DNA of 17,340 bases from Candidatus Woesearchaeota archaeon (GTDB lineage: Archaea; Nanobdellota; Nanobdellia; Woesearchaeales; JAGWAF01). Every line of letters begins with the position of its first letter. The first letter of the stretch is position 1. Of the stretch, positions 1-6,711 are shown piece after piece. The notes under the pieces are model-generated. The model ran no database searches. It saw only the letters and a program-made list of their open reading frames with translations, and was not told where the DNA came from. The stretch covers positions 1 to 17,340 of the forward strand of contig JAFGCE010000009.1 in assembly GCA_016932755.1 (NCBI GenBank), read 5' to 3'. The position numbers were made by a program, and so were the translations under genes.

Positions 1-664
1 TGACCTTCCCCAGCCTTTCAAGAGTGTCATTTGCCGGATGGCTGTAGCTGTTCTTTCCCACAGAGATAACCGCTATTGAAGGCGTTGTTTTTGCTAAAAA
101 TTTTTCTGAACTGGAATATTTGCTTCCATGATGCCCGACTTTGAGGACATCCACATCAATATTTTCTGTTTTAATCAGCTCATTTTCGCACTGCTCTCCG
201 CAGTCCCCTGTAAAAAGAAAGCTTGATTTCCCGTATTTTATCTTCAGCAGGATAGAGTTGTCATTATCATCCTTGTATCTTCCATGACTGTCATATGCAA
301 CAATAACGTCAAGCCTTGCTGTTTTTGTGATGCCAAGCTTAAAATCCTTTTTTGTGTTCTCATTTGTTATTATCCTTGACACGTTTGCTGTTTTCCTTAC
401 TTCATCGCATCCTCCGGCATGGTCTGAATCCGGGTGGGTTATTATTAGTACATCCAGCTTTGTTATGTTCATTATTCCCAGATAGCGCGCAGCATCGTCA
501 TATTCCCCGCAGTCAACAAGGATTTTCCTGCTGTCCGGGGTTATTATAAGTGCTGAGTCACCCTGCCCGACATCAAAGAAGATTGCAGTTAGGTTTCCGC
601 TTGGCTTGTTAATCCCGCAGCCGCTAGACAAAAGCAGCGCAAAAACGAGGATAAATTTTTTCAT
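1..664 (-). CDS. ComEC-type metallo-beta-lactamase-fold hydrolase, predicted lipoprotein (partial, C-terminus cut by window edge)
   Basis: Reading the minus strand from the ATG at 664-662 gives 221 complete codons, open at the window edge. The N-terminus (MKKFILVFALLLSSGC) is a hydrophobic signal ending in Cys16, which suggests a lipid-anchored extracytoplasmic protein; the -3 position is Ser rather than Leu, so the lipobox is imperfect. The body carries the signatures of the ComEC/Rec2 C-terminal hydrolase: DVGQGDS (31-37), THPDSDHAGG (76-85, the metal-binding HxDxDH), FTGDCG (151-156), VGHHGSK (176-182) and SVGKNSYSHP (201-210). There is no ComEC channel region before the domain, so this is a stand-alone secreted hydrolase, possibly a nuclease or phosphodiesterase; the substrate is unknown. 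It is divergent from the micro-ORF at 778. A weak TATA-like element (CATATA on the minus strand, near 690-695) lies about 27 nt upstream, consistent with a leaderless transcript. The family call is firm; the lipoprotein call is moderate. Confidence 0.85.
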   Translation of the reverse strand, partial: MKKFILVFALLLSSGCGINKPSGNLTAIFFDVGQGDSALIITPDSRKILVDCGEYDDAARYLGIMNITKLDVLIITHPDSDHAGGCDEVRKTANVSRIITNENTKKDFKLGITKTARLDVIVAYDSHGRYKDDNDNSILLKIKYGKSSFLFTGDCGEQCENELIKTENIDVDVLKVGHHGSKYSSSEKFLAKTTPSIAVISVGKNSYSHPANDTLERLGKV

Positions 665-733
665 CCAAAACAAAAAGGCAAAACCGGCTATATGCCTTGC
701 CTATGATTTTCCGGAAACATTGCGAATAAGAAA

Positions 734-773
734 CTTTTATATACTAAAAAACTAAAGAAAACCAAGAGGTGAT
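734..773 (+). promoter_or_regulatory. TATA box and strong Shine-Dalgarno of the micro-ORF at 778
   Basis: CTTTTATATA (734-743) is a good archaeal TATA element. A start site about 26 nt downstream (about 764) would leave a short leader carrying GAGGTGAT (766-773), an eight-base match to the usual complement of the 16S rRNA 3' end and the strongest Shine-Dalgarno in the window. The rest of the 113-nt gap (665-777) holds a 6-bp inverted repeat (AAGGCA 675-680, TGCCTT 693-698) overlapping the presumed TATA region of the divergent hydrolase gene. Confidence 0.7.
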
Positions 774-777
774 TTTA

Positions 778-822
778 ATGTCATGCGGAAGGTGCGGCGC
801 AAAGAAAAAAAAGAAGAAATAA
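778..822 (+). CDS. 14-residue micro-ORF, CxxC plus hexalysine peptide
   Basis: This ORF is ATG to TAA and encodes MSCGRCGAKKKKKK. It is far below usual gene-calling cut-offs but has a consensus TATA box at 734 and a near-perfect Shine-Dalgarno (GAGGTGAT, 766-773) at suitable spacing. The peptide has one CxxC pair (Cys3, Cys6), able to bind half a zinc site or form a disulfide, followed by Ala and six lysines, which would favour binding to RNA or another polyanion. The lysine codons contain a run of eight A (805-812). T-rich tracts follow the stop at once, then a charged 48-residue ORF and an M50 protease. I do not recognise the peptide. It could be a functional micro-protein (for example a ribosome-associated or zinc-binding peptide) or a leader peptide. 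Translation is well supported by the signals; function is unknown. Confidence 0.6.
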   Translation: MSCGRCGAKKKKKK

Positions 823-823
823 G

Positions 824-847
824 TTTTTGATTTTTAATTTTTTATTT
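824..847 (+). terminator. T-rich archaeal-type terminator or attenuator after the micro-ORF
   Basis: Four T-runs (T5, T5, T6, T3, separated by one or two purines or an A) begin one base after the micro-ORF stop codon. Archaeal RNA polymerase commonly terminates at such coding-strand T-tracts without a hairpin. The next ORF starts ten bases further on and has no convincing promoter of its own, so termination here is probably partial. Confidence 0.5.
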
Positions 848-857
848 GGAGGGTTTT

Positions 858-1004
858 ATGAAGGGAAAAAAGATTAAGAGGGAGCTTGAAGAAAAGGAAG
901 AGGAAGAAAAAGAGGAAGAGTTTGGGGAATCAAAGAAAGAAGAGCTGGATGAGGACATCCCGGAAGAAGAGAAAGAGGAGCACGTGAGGGAGGACAAGCC
1001 TTAG
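858..1004 (+). CDS. 48-residue highly charged (Glu/Lys-rich) mini-protein
   Basis: ATG 858 to TAG 1002-1004, with the Shine-Dalgarno GGAGGG (848-853) at good spacing. The protein begins MKGKKIKREL and continues as mostly glutamate and lysine with almost no hydrophobic residues, so it is a strongly acidic, probably helical or disordered peptide with no signal or membrane segment. The stop codon is two bases before the ATG of the M50 protease, indicating translational coupling. The strong ribosome-binding site and tight coupling support a real gene, but low-complexity charged sequence gives no family. The basic hexalysine peptide just upstream has the opposite charge; a direct interaction is speculation. 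Confidence 0.55.
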   Translation: MKGKKIKRELEEKEEEEKEEEFGESKKEELDEDIPEEEKEEHVREDKP

Positions 1005-1006
1005 CA

Positions 1007-1585
1007 ATGATAATCTCAGTGATGGAAATACTGGACATTATAGTAATGACTGCTGTTGTAGGCTATATCTTCATGGCTTTCTTAAGGAAGCCGACTCCTG
1101 ACTATTATCTGAAAAAACAGAGCTTTGACTGGGAGGCATTCAAAGTTGCATGCTGGATAACAGCTCCTGCGCTTATACTTCACGAGCTTGCTCACAAATT
1201 TGTAGCGCTTGGCTATGGTTACTCTGCGACATTCCATGCAGCATATGCTTTCCTTGCTTTGGGGGTTATCCTCAGGCTTATGAGGTCAAATTTCATATTC
1301 TTTGTTCCGGCTTATGTTGCAATCGGTTGCAAATCAGCATTAAACTGCGCTATTCCCCCTCTCCAGTCAGCTTTGATAGCAGGAGCAGGACCGTTCATGA
1401 ATCTTGCACTGTTTGCAGGGGCTGCACTGGCGCTCAAATACAAGAAAAAGATGAAAAAAGAGACGAGGGTAATACTTCATCTTACAAAGATAATAAACCT
1501 GTTTCTGTTTATCTTTAACATGCTGCCTTTCTACATATTTGACGGCTATAAATTCTTTACAGGCATCTATCATCACTTTTTCTAA
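1007..1585 (+). CDS. M50-family (site-2-protease-like) intramembrane zinc metalloprotease
   Basis: The 192-residue protein is almost entirely hydrophobic, with about five or six membrane segments. HELAH (59-63) at the end of a hydrophobic helix is the zinc-binding HExxH motif. AGPFMN (127-132) matches the conserved GPxxN loop. NMLPFYIFDGYKFF (171-184) matches the family's NxxPxxxxDG motif, whose Asp179 should be the third zinc ligand. All catalytic elements are therefore present. There is no PDZ or CBS domain, as in the shortest archaeal members. Family members cut transmembrane segments of signalling or membrane proteins; this substrate is unknown. The start at 1007 follows GGGAGGA (988-994); Met6 (ATG 1022) is an alternative. 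It lies in one run with the charged mini-protein. Confidence 0.85.
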   Translation: MIISVMEILDIIVMTAVVGYIFMAFLRKPTPDYYLKKQSFDWEAFKVACWITAPALILHELAHKFVALGYGYSATFHAAYAFLALGVILRLMRSNFIFFVPAYVAIGCKSALNCAIPPLQSALIAGAGPFMNLALFAGAALALKYKKKMKKETRVILHLTKIINLFLFIFNMLPFYIFDGYKFFTGIYHHFF

Positions 1586-1608
1586 ATATATTATTTGTTA
1601 TAGCAATG

Positions 1609-1616
1609 TTTAAATA
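1609..1616 (+). promoter_or_regulatory. TATA box for pyrG (leaderless)
   Basis: TTTAAATA is centred about 26 nt before the pyrG ATG at 1638, so transcription should begin at or within a base or two of the start codon. No Shine-Dalgarno is present (the sequence before the ATG is GGGTTTTTTAGTTT), which supports leaderless initiation. Confidence 0.6.
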
Positions 1617-1637
1617 TCAGTGCGGGTTTTTTAGTTT

Positions 1638-3350
1638 ATGCCAAAAGTAAAAGCATCGGACATTCTCAAGGAAATTTCATCAAAATCAGCAGACAAGGAG
1701 TTCTACACACCAGTTCCGGAGAATTATGGCACAGGAAAAACAAAATATATCGTGATTACAGGCTCTGTCATGTCAGGAGTCGGGAAAGGGATATTCACGT
1801 CTTCTCTTGCAAACACACTCAGCTGGTATGGGCTGAAGGTTTCGCCTATCAAGTTTGACGGCTATCTGAATTATGATGCAGGCACACTGAATCCATTCAG
1901 GCACGGAGAGGTTTTTGTGCTTGATGACGGAACAGAATGCGACCTTGACTTGGGAAGCTATGAAAGGTTCCTGGATAAAGACCTTTCAAAAGCAAACTAC
2001 ATGACTGCAGGCAAGCTGTTCAAGACAATAATTGACAAGGAAAGGGCAGGGCTGTTCCTTGGAAGGGATGTTCAGTTCATACCTCATGTGACAGGGGAAA
2101 TAAAAAAATTTGCAAGAACACTTGCAGTTGCTTCAGATGCAGACCTAGTAATGATAGAGGTAGGAGGGACTGCAGGAGACATCGAGAACTCATACTTTAT
2201 AGAGGCCATGAGGGAGCTGGCTTACGAAGAGGGAAAAGAAAATGTCTGCTTTGTAAATGTTACTTACATAATGCAGCCAAATACGCTTGGAGAGCAAAAA
2301 TCAAAAGCAGCCCAGCTTGGAATAAGGACACTTATGTCATTGGGAATACAGCCTGACATTGTTGTGTGCAGGTCAGACAATAAGCTTACACAGAGCGTTA
2401 AGGAAAAGATAAGCGTTGTTGCAAACGTGCCTGTTGAAAGGGTTGTGAGCTCTGTAAATGTAGACACTATATATGATATCCCCAGCTACCTTCATGAGCA
2501 TAAGGTTGACAAGACTGTGCTTGGCATACTTGGCATAGAGCCTCCGCATTCTCCTGAGGAATCGTTCAAGCAGTGGCAAAAATTAGTGAACGGAATGAAA
2601 AAACAGGAAAAGAAAGTCACAATAGGCATAACAGGCAAATACACAAATGTTCACGATTCATATTTGAGCATTCTGAAAGCTCTGGAGCACTGCTCTTCTG
2701 CGCTTAAGACAAAGATAAACATCAAGTGGATAGAGACAACAGAAATTGAGGAAGGCAAAACAACAGCAGAAGAGGCTTTGAAAGGTGTTGACGGAGTCAT
2801 TGTGCCAGGCGGATTTGGAAAAAGAGGGTCTGAAGGAAAAATAAAATGCGTCCAGTATTTGAGAGAGAATAAGGTGCCGTATCTTGGTATCTGCTTTGGA
2901 TTCCAGATGGCTGTGATAGAATTTGCAAGAAATGTGTGCGGAATCAAGGATGCGAACTCAACAGAGCTTGAGCCTGAAACAAAAGCCCCTGTTATAAGCA
3001 TACTCCCTGAACAAAAAAAGATAGAAGGATTGGGTGGGAACATGAGGCTTGGAGGACAGGATGTTGAGGTTAAAAAAGATACTCTTGCTTACAAACTGTA
3101 CGGGAAAGAGAGGGTGAGGGAAAGATTCAGGCACAGGTATGAAGTTGACCCTGAATATATCAAAAAACTGGAGGAAAAAGGGATGGTTTTCAGCGGAAAA
3201 GCGCCAAAATACCCTATAATGCAGATTCTTGAATTGCCGGGGCATCCCTATTTTATAGGGGCTCAGTTCCATCCGTGCTTTACTTCACGGCCTTTGAAGC
3301 CCCACCCTATGTTCTATGGCCTTGTTGAGGCTTGTCTGAAAAACAAGTAA
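1638..3350 (+). CDS. pyrG: CTP synthase (glutamine-hydrolysing)
   Basis: Converts UTP, ATP and glutamine to CTP in the last step of pyrimidine nucleotide synthesis. The 570-residue protein has about 35 extra N-terminal residues, then the synthetase domain: TGSVMSGVGKG (41-51, P-loop), KFDGYLNYDAGT, HGEVFVLDDG and DLDLGSYERFLD, EVGGTAGDIE, and VNVDTIYDIP. The glutaminase domain follows: GVIVPGGFGKRG, the nucleophile Cys419 in GICFGFQ, RFRHRYEVD, and His545 in QFHPCFTSRP. HGEVFVLDDG and the ANSTE stretch look more like eukaryotic CTP synthases than typical bacterial ones. Two departures from the family: KxDPY reads KFDGY, and the triad Glu two residues after His545 is Cys547 (TGC 3276-3278). 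It has its own promoter and appears monocistronic. The enzyme identity is firm. Confidence 0.96.
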   Translation: MPKVKASDILKEISSKSADKEFYTPVPENYGTGKTKYIVITGSVMSGVGKGIFTSSLANTLSWYGLKVSPIKFDGYLNYDAGTLNPFRHGEVFVLDDGTECDLDLGSYERFLDKDLSKANYMTAGKLFKTIIDKERAGLFLGRDVQFIPHVTGEIKKFARTLAVASDADLVMIEVGGTAGDIENSYFIEAMRELAYEEGKENVCFVNVTYIMQPNTLGEQKSKAAQLGIRTLMSLGIQPDIVVCRSDNKLTQSVKEKISVVANVPVERVVSSVNVDTIYDIPSYLHEHKVDKTVLGILGIEPPHSPEESFKQWQKLVNGMKKQEKKVTIGITGKYTNVHDSYLSILKALEHCSSALKTKINIKWIETTEIEEGKTTAEEALKGVDGVIVPGGFGKRGSEGKIKCVQYLRENKVPYLGICFGFQMAVIEFARNVCGIKDANSTELEPETKAPVISILPEQKKIEGLGGNMRLGGQDVEVKKDTLAYKLYGKERVRERFRHRYEVDPEYIKKLEEKGMVFSGKAPKYPIMQILELPGHPYFIGAQFHPCFTSRPLKPHPMFYGLVEACLKNK

Positions 3351-3359
3351 AAAAACAAA

Positions 3360-3398
3360 AACTTTTATATATAGCCCCGAATCTGTTTCTGGAGGGGG
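3360..3398 (+). promoter_or_regulatory. TATA box and Shine-Dalgarno for the secF operon
   Basis: ACTTTTATATATA (3361-3373) is a strong TATA element ten bases after the pyrG stop. GGAGGGGG (3391-3398) is a strong Shine-Dalgarno seven bases before the TTG codon at 3405 and decides that start, as no ATG or GTG in frame is better placed. Confidence 0.65.
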
Positions 3399-3404
3399 AA
3401 GATA

Positions 3405-4649
3405 TTGGAAGAAAGAAAAGAAGAGCCGAAAGCAGAATTCAGTGAGGTAGATGAGTTCTTGAAAGAAGAGGAAGAGGCTATTGAAACCCAGGAGAAAAAG
3501 GTAGAGGAAGAGCTTGAAAAAGAAGAGGCAAAGATAGAAGAGCTTGAAGAAAAGAAGCAGGATATTGAAGAAAAGAAAAAGGCTGTCGAAGAAAAGCTCA
3601 AGAAGGAAAAGCAGAAGGCTGAAGAGCTGAAAAAAGAGGAGGAATATCTTGAAAAGGCAGAAAAAAAGACAGGGGAATTAAAAGAGGATATTGAAAAAAA
3701 GAGATTTGAGATTAAGGATTCTGTTGAGAAGATAAAGAAGATGTTCAAGCCCGGGAAAAAAGAGGAAGCAGGCCCGAAAAAACCATTTTTCAAATCATTA
3801 TATGAAGACAACTACAAAAAACTGCTTATAATACCTTTCCTGATGCTTTTGCTTGCTGTTGCCCAAATATCATACCAATACAGCACAGAAGGAGATTTTG
3901 TACACAGGGGGGTCCACCTCAAGGGAGGGATTACACTAACAATCCCTGAGAAAACCTATGATATAGTTGAGCTTGAAAAAATTCTCAACACTGAGCTTGG
4001 GGGCGACATATCTGTCAGAAGAACATCCCAGACAAAGGGGCTTCTTATAGAAGCTTCAGATGTTGGTGAAGAGGAGCTTATCACAAAAGTCAAGGAAGTC
4101 ATCGGCGATTTTGATGTTGACACAGAAGCGTCAATAGGAAGAATCGGAAGTTCTTTGGGAACCAGCTTTTTCAGGGAAATATCAAAGGCTGTAATAATCG
4201 CATTTGTCCTTATGGGGATTGTTGTTTTTGTAACATTCAGGGTTCCTTCACCAAGCTTGGCTGTCATACTTGCAGCACTGTCTGACATTATTGTCACGTT
4301 GGCAATATTCAATCTTACCGGGATGAAGCTTGGAAAAGGGGGTATAGCAGCATTCCTTATGCTCATAGGTTATTCTGTTGACACAGACATCCTGCTCAGC
4401 ACAAAAGTGCTCAAGAGAAAATTTGGCAGTGTCATGTCAAGGGTGTATTCTGCAATGAGAACAGGTCTTATGATGAACACTACAACAATGGCTGCGATTA
4501 TTGTTGCCATGGTTTTAACAACATCAGACCTGATAAGGCAGGTTATGATAATACTGCTGATAGGGCTTTTTGTTGACATAATCAATACATGGATACAAAA
4601 CGTCGGAATATTAAGGCTTTATGTTGAAAGAAAGCAAAGGAGATCATAA
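3405..4649 (+). CDS. secF: Protein-export membrane protein SecF with a long N-terminal coiled coil
   Basis: SecF partners SecD and uses the proton or ion gradient to help proteins cross the SecYE channel. The start is TTG behind a strong ribosome-binding site. Residues 1-115 are almost uninterrupted Glu/Lys-rich heptad-like sequence (for example KKVEEELEKEEAKIEELEEK), a predicted soluble cytoplasmic coiled coil that ordinary SecF proteins lack. The conserved part begins with a first membrane helix (141-157), an extracytoplasmic domain including GVHLKGGITLTI (169-180), then five more helices. IGYSVDTDIL (321-330) is the archaeal form of the SecF motif in the fourth helix region. The stop codon overlaps the secD ATG by one base (TAATG). 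The SecF assignment is firm; the extension's role is unknown. Confidence 0.93.
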   Translation: MEERKEEPKAEFSEVDEFLKEEEEAIETQEKKVEEELEKEEAKIEELEEKKQDIEEKKKAVEEKLKKEKQKAEELKKEEEYLEKAEKKTGELKEDIEKKRFEIKDSVEKIKKMFKPGKKEEAGPKKPFFKSLYEDNYKKLLIIPFLMLLLAVAQISYQYSTEGDFVHRGVHLKGGITLTIPEKTYDIVELEKILNTELGGDISVRRTSQTKGLLIEASDVGEEELITKVKEVIGDFDVDTEASIGRIGSSLGTSFFREISKAVIIAFVLMGIVVFVTFRVPSPSLAVILAALSDIIVTLAIFNLTGMKLGKGGIAAFLMLIGYSVDTDILLSTKVLKRKFGSVMSRVYSAMRTGLMMNTTTMAAIIVAMVLTTSDLIRQVMIILLIGLFVDIINTWIQNVGILRLYVERKQRRS

Positions 4650-6361
4650 TGGGGAAGTTTAAGCAGATAATCACAAGGGTAAGGGTAATAATCCTATTGA
4701 TGTTCCTTTTGCTTGCTGTTGTTGCAATACACCCAAATCCTTCTGCTGAAGGAGTTGCCATAAGGTCTGTTGCAATGAACTCGTCAGCTGCTGCTGCAGG
4801 CATATTAAGCCCAAAGCCGACAGCGCCTCCAATGAGCAGGGAGAGAATTGTAAGCATAAACAGCGAAGAAGTCAAAAACATGGAGGATTACTTAAGGATG
4901 CTTTCAGGCATGCAGCCAAACAGGACGTATACAATAAAAACAAACAAGGAAAGCTATCTTCTCAAAACAAACTATGAAACAGAAACTATAGTGCTTAATG
5001 AGACTGAGTTTAAAACATTTGAAGTGACCGAAGAGCAGGAAGTCAACGGCACTCTTGTTAATATAACAAAAAATGTTACAAAGCTTGTGAACAAGACAAG
5101 GACAGAGATTCTCGGGCTTGAGCCAATAGGGCTTACTGTTTATGACGCCCCGAAAACAAACATAAGAAAAGGGCTTGACCTTCAGGGAGGAACAAGGGTT
5201 TTGCTCCAGCCTGAGGAAGAGATTACGGATGAGGAGATGGACATACTTATTGCAAACATGGACGAGAGGCTTAATGTTTACGGGCTTAGCGACATTGTCC
5301 TCAGAAGGTCAACAGATTTGTCAGGCAACCAGTACATCCTTGTTGAGGTTGCAGGAGTCAATGAAGCAGAAGTCAAGGAGCTTGTTTCCAAGCAGGGAAA
5401 GTTTGAGGCAAAGATAGCAAACAAAACTGTTTTCAGGGGAGGGGGTGACATAACCCATGTCTGCAGGACAGCCCAGTGTTCAGGCATAGACCCGACAAAA
5501 GGCTGCGGCCAGACTGCAGAGGGAGGATGGGCATGCAGGTTCAGATTCTCCATAACTATGACTCCTGAAGCTGCTGAACGACAGGCAGAAGCAACAAAAG
5601 ATTTGGAAATTGTCAGGGAAGGGGATTATGAATACCTAAGCGAGAAAATATTCTTTTATCTTGATGATGCTGAGGTTGACAAGCTTAATATCGGCTCTGA
5701 TTTGAAGGGAAGGCCTGCAACAGACATCCAGATATCAGGCACAGGAGCAGGAGCAACACAGCAGGAAGCTATTTTTGACGCGCTGAAAAACATGAAAAGG
5801 CTTCAGACAATACTTATCACAGGAAGCCTTCCTGTAAAGCTGGACATTGTGCAGACAGAGAACCTCTCGCCTCTTCTTGGCGAGGAGTTTGTGAAAAACG
5901 CATTGTTTGTCGGCATAGTAGCTATAATAGCAGTTTCTATTGTTGTTCTTTTGAGATACAGAAAGCTTTCAATAGCAGGTCCGCTGCTGTTTACATCTGT
6001 AAGTGAAGTGATAATGTTGCTTGGCTTTGCCGCATTGGTCGGGTGGAATCTTGACCTTGCAGCTATCGCGGGAGTTATAATAGCAGTTGGTACTGGAGTC
6101 GACCATCAGATTGTCATAACAGACGAGGTATTGGCAAAAGAGGAAGAGTATTCTGCAAACTGGAAGCAGAAAATCAAGAAGGCGTTTTCAATTATTCTTG
6201 TCGCTTACTTCACAACAGTTGTCGCAATGATTCCTCTGCTTTTTGCAGGTGCAGGGCTGCTGAAAGGATTTGCGCTGACAACAATTACAGGATTCACAAT
6301 CGGGGTGTTTATCACAAGGCCTGCTTACGCTGCTGTAGTTGAAATACTGCTTAAAGAATAA
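4649..6361 (+). CDS. secD: Protein-export membrane protein SecD
   Basis: The 570-residue SecD partner of SecF. AAGGAGATCA (4637-4646) is its ribosome-binding site inside the end of secF. After one membrane helix (about 13-28), residues 33-110 resemble a PDZ fold (GVAIRSVAMNSSAAAAGI, then RERIVSINSEEV). RKGLDLQGGTRVLL (173-186) is the conserved first-domain SecD motif. A loop at 269-298 has four cysteines (272, 277, 286, 296), possibly two disulfides. Five helices form the C-terminal membrane domain, where IIAVGTGVDHQIVITDEVL (477-495) is the archaeal version of the ion-path motif with Asp485. The extracytoplasmic part has eight N-glycosylation sequons, five of them between residues 117 and 150. 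secF before secD is, to my knowledge, the usual archaeal order. Confidence 0.95.
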   Translation: MGKFKQIITRVRVIILLMFLLLAVVAIHPNPSAEGVAIRSVAMNSSAAAAGILSPKPTAPPMSRERIVSINSEEVKNMEDYLRMLSGMQPNRTYTIKTNKESYLLKTNYETETIVLNETEFKTFEVTEEQEVNGTLVNITKNVTKLVNKTRTEILGLEPIGLTVYDAPKTNIRKGLDLQGGTRVLLQPEEEITDEEMDILIANMDERLNVYGLSDIVLRRSTDLSGNQYILVEVAGVNEAEVKELVSKQGKFEAKIANKTVFRGGGDITHVCRTAQCSGIDPTKGCGQTAEGGWACRFRFSITMTPEAAERQAEATKDLEIVREGDYEYLSEKIFFYLDDAEVDKLNIGSDLKGRPATDIQISGTGAGATQQEAIFDALKNMKRLQTILITGSLPVKLDIVQTENLSPLLGEEFVKNALFVGIVAIIAVSIVVLLRYRKLSIAGPLLFTSVSEVIMLLGFAALVGWNLDLAAIAGVIIAVGTGVDHQIVITDEVLAKEEEYSANWKQKIKKAFSIILVAYFTTVVAMIPLLFAGAGLLKGFALTTITGFTIGVFITRPAYAAVVEILLKE

Positions 6362-6362
6362 A

Positions 6363-6710
6363 ATGAGAACAAAATGGTATGCACTTCTTTTGATGGTTTT
6401 TTGTACACTTTTTACTTCCACAGCCCAGGTTTTCTATAAGGTTGGGGCTGCAAAGCTTCCTTTGATTTTCACAAACTACCATCTTCTTGCGGGCTTGTTT
6501 CTTTATGCGATGGGGGCAGTTGTTTTTGTTATAGCCCTGAAGTTCGGGGAAGTAACTATCCTTTATCCAATTATCGCAACCTCTTATATCTGGGTTGCTT
6601 TGCTTTCCTGGTGGATATTTAATGATATTATGAACATCTACAAATCATTGGGCATAATTGCAATAGTTGCAGGAATAACAATAATCTCAATTGGAGGGAA
6701 GAAATCTTAA
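6363..6710 (+). CDS. Half-size EamA/SMR-type (drug/metabolite transporter superfamily) membrane protein, first of a pair
   Basis: The 115-residue, four-helix protein has the pattern of half-size drug/metabolite transporters (EmrE- and ArnE/F-like): a first helix with TSTAQVFYKVGA (18-29) and a third helix beginning VTILYPIIATSYIW. The ATG at 6363 starts one base after the secD stop. A TTG at 6339 is in frame but would place eight polar residues inside the secD 3' end and has no ribosome-binding site, so I chose the ATG. Arg/Lys counts are 5 on the side of the N-terminus, second loop and C-terminus, against 3 on the other, predicting N-in orientation. It ends one base before the second, similar gene and probably works as a heterodimer with it. 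The substrate cannot be read from the sequence. Confidence 0.75.
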   Translation: MRTKWYALLLMVFCTLFTSTAQVFYKVGAAKLPLIFTNYHLLAGLFLYAMGAVVFVIALKFGEVTILYPIIATSYIWVALLSWWIFNDIMNIYKSLGIIAIVAGITIISIGGKKS

Positions 6711-6711
6711 G

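Noticed and set aside
675..698. Hairpin AAGGCA/TGCCTT as a regulatory RNA structure or terminator
   Set aside because: The stem is only 6 bp with a 12-nt loop, and it lies over the presumed TATA region of the divergent gene, so it is probably not in a mature transcript.
805..860. Slippage on the A8 run (805-812) joining the micro-ORF to the 858 mini-protein
   Set aside because: A -1 shift does enter the frame of the 858 ORF, but that frame has a TGA at 828-830, so no fusion results.
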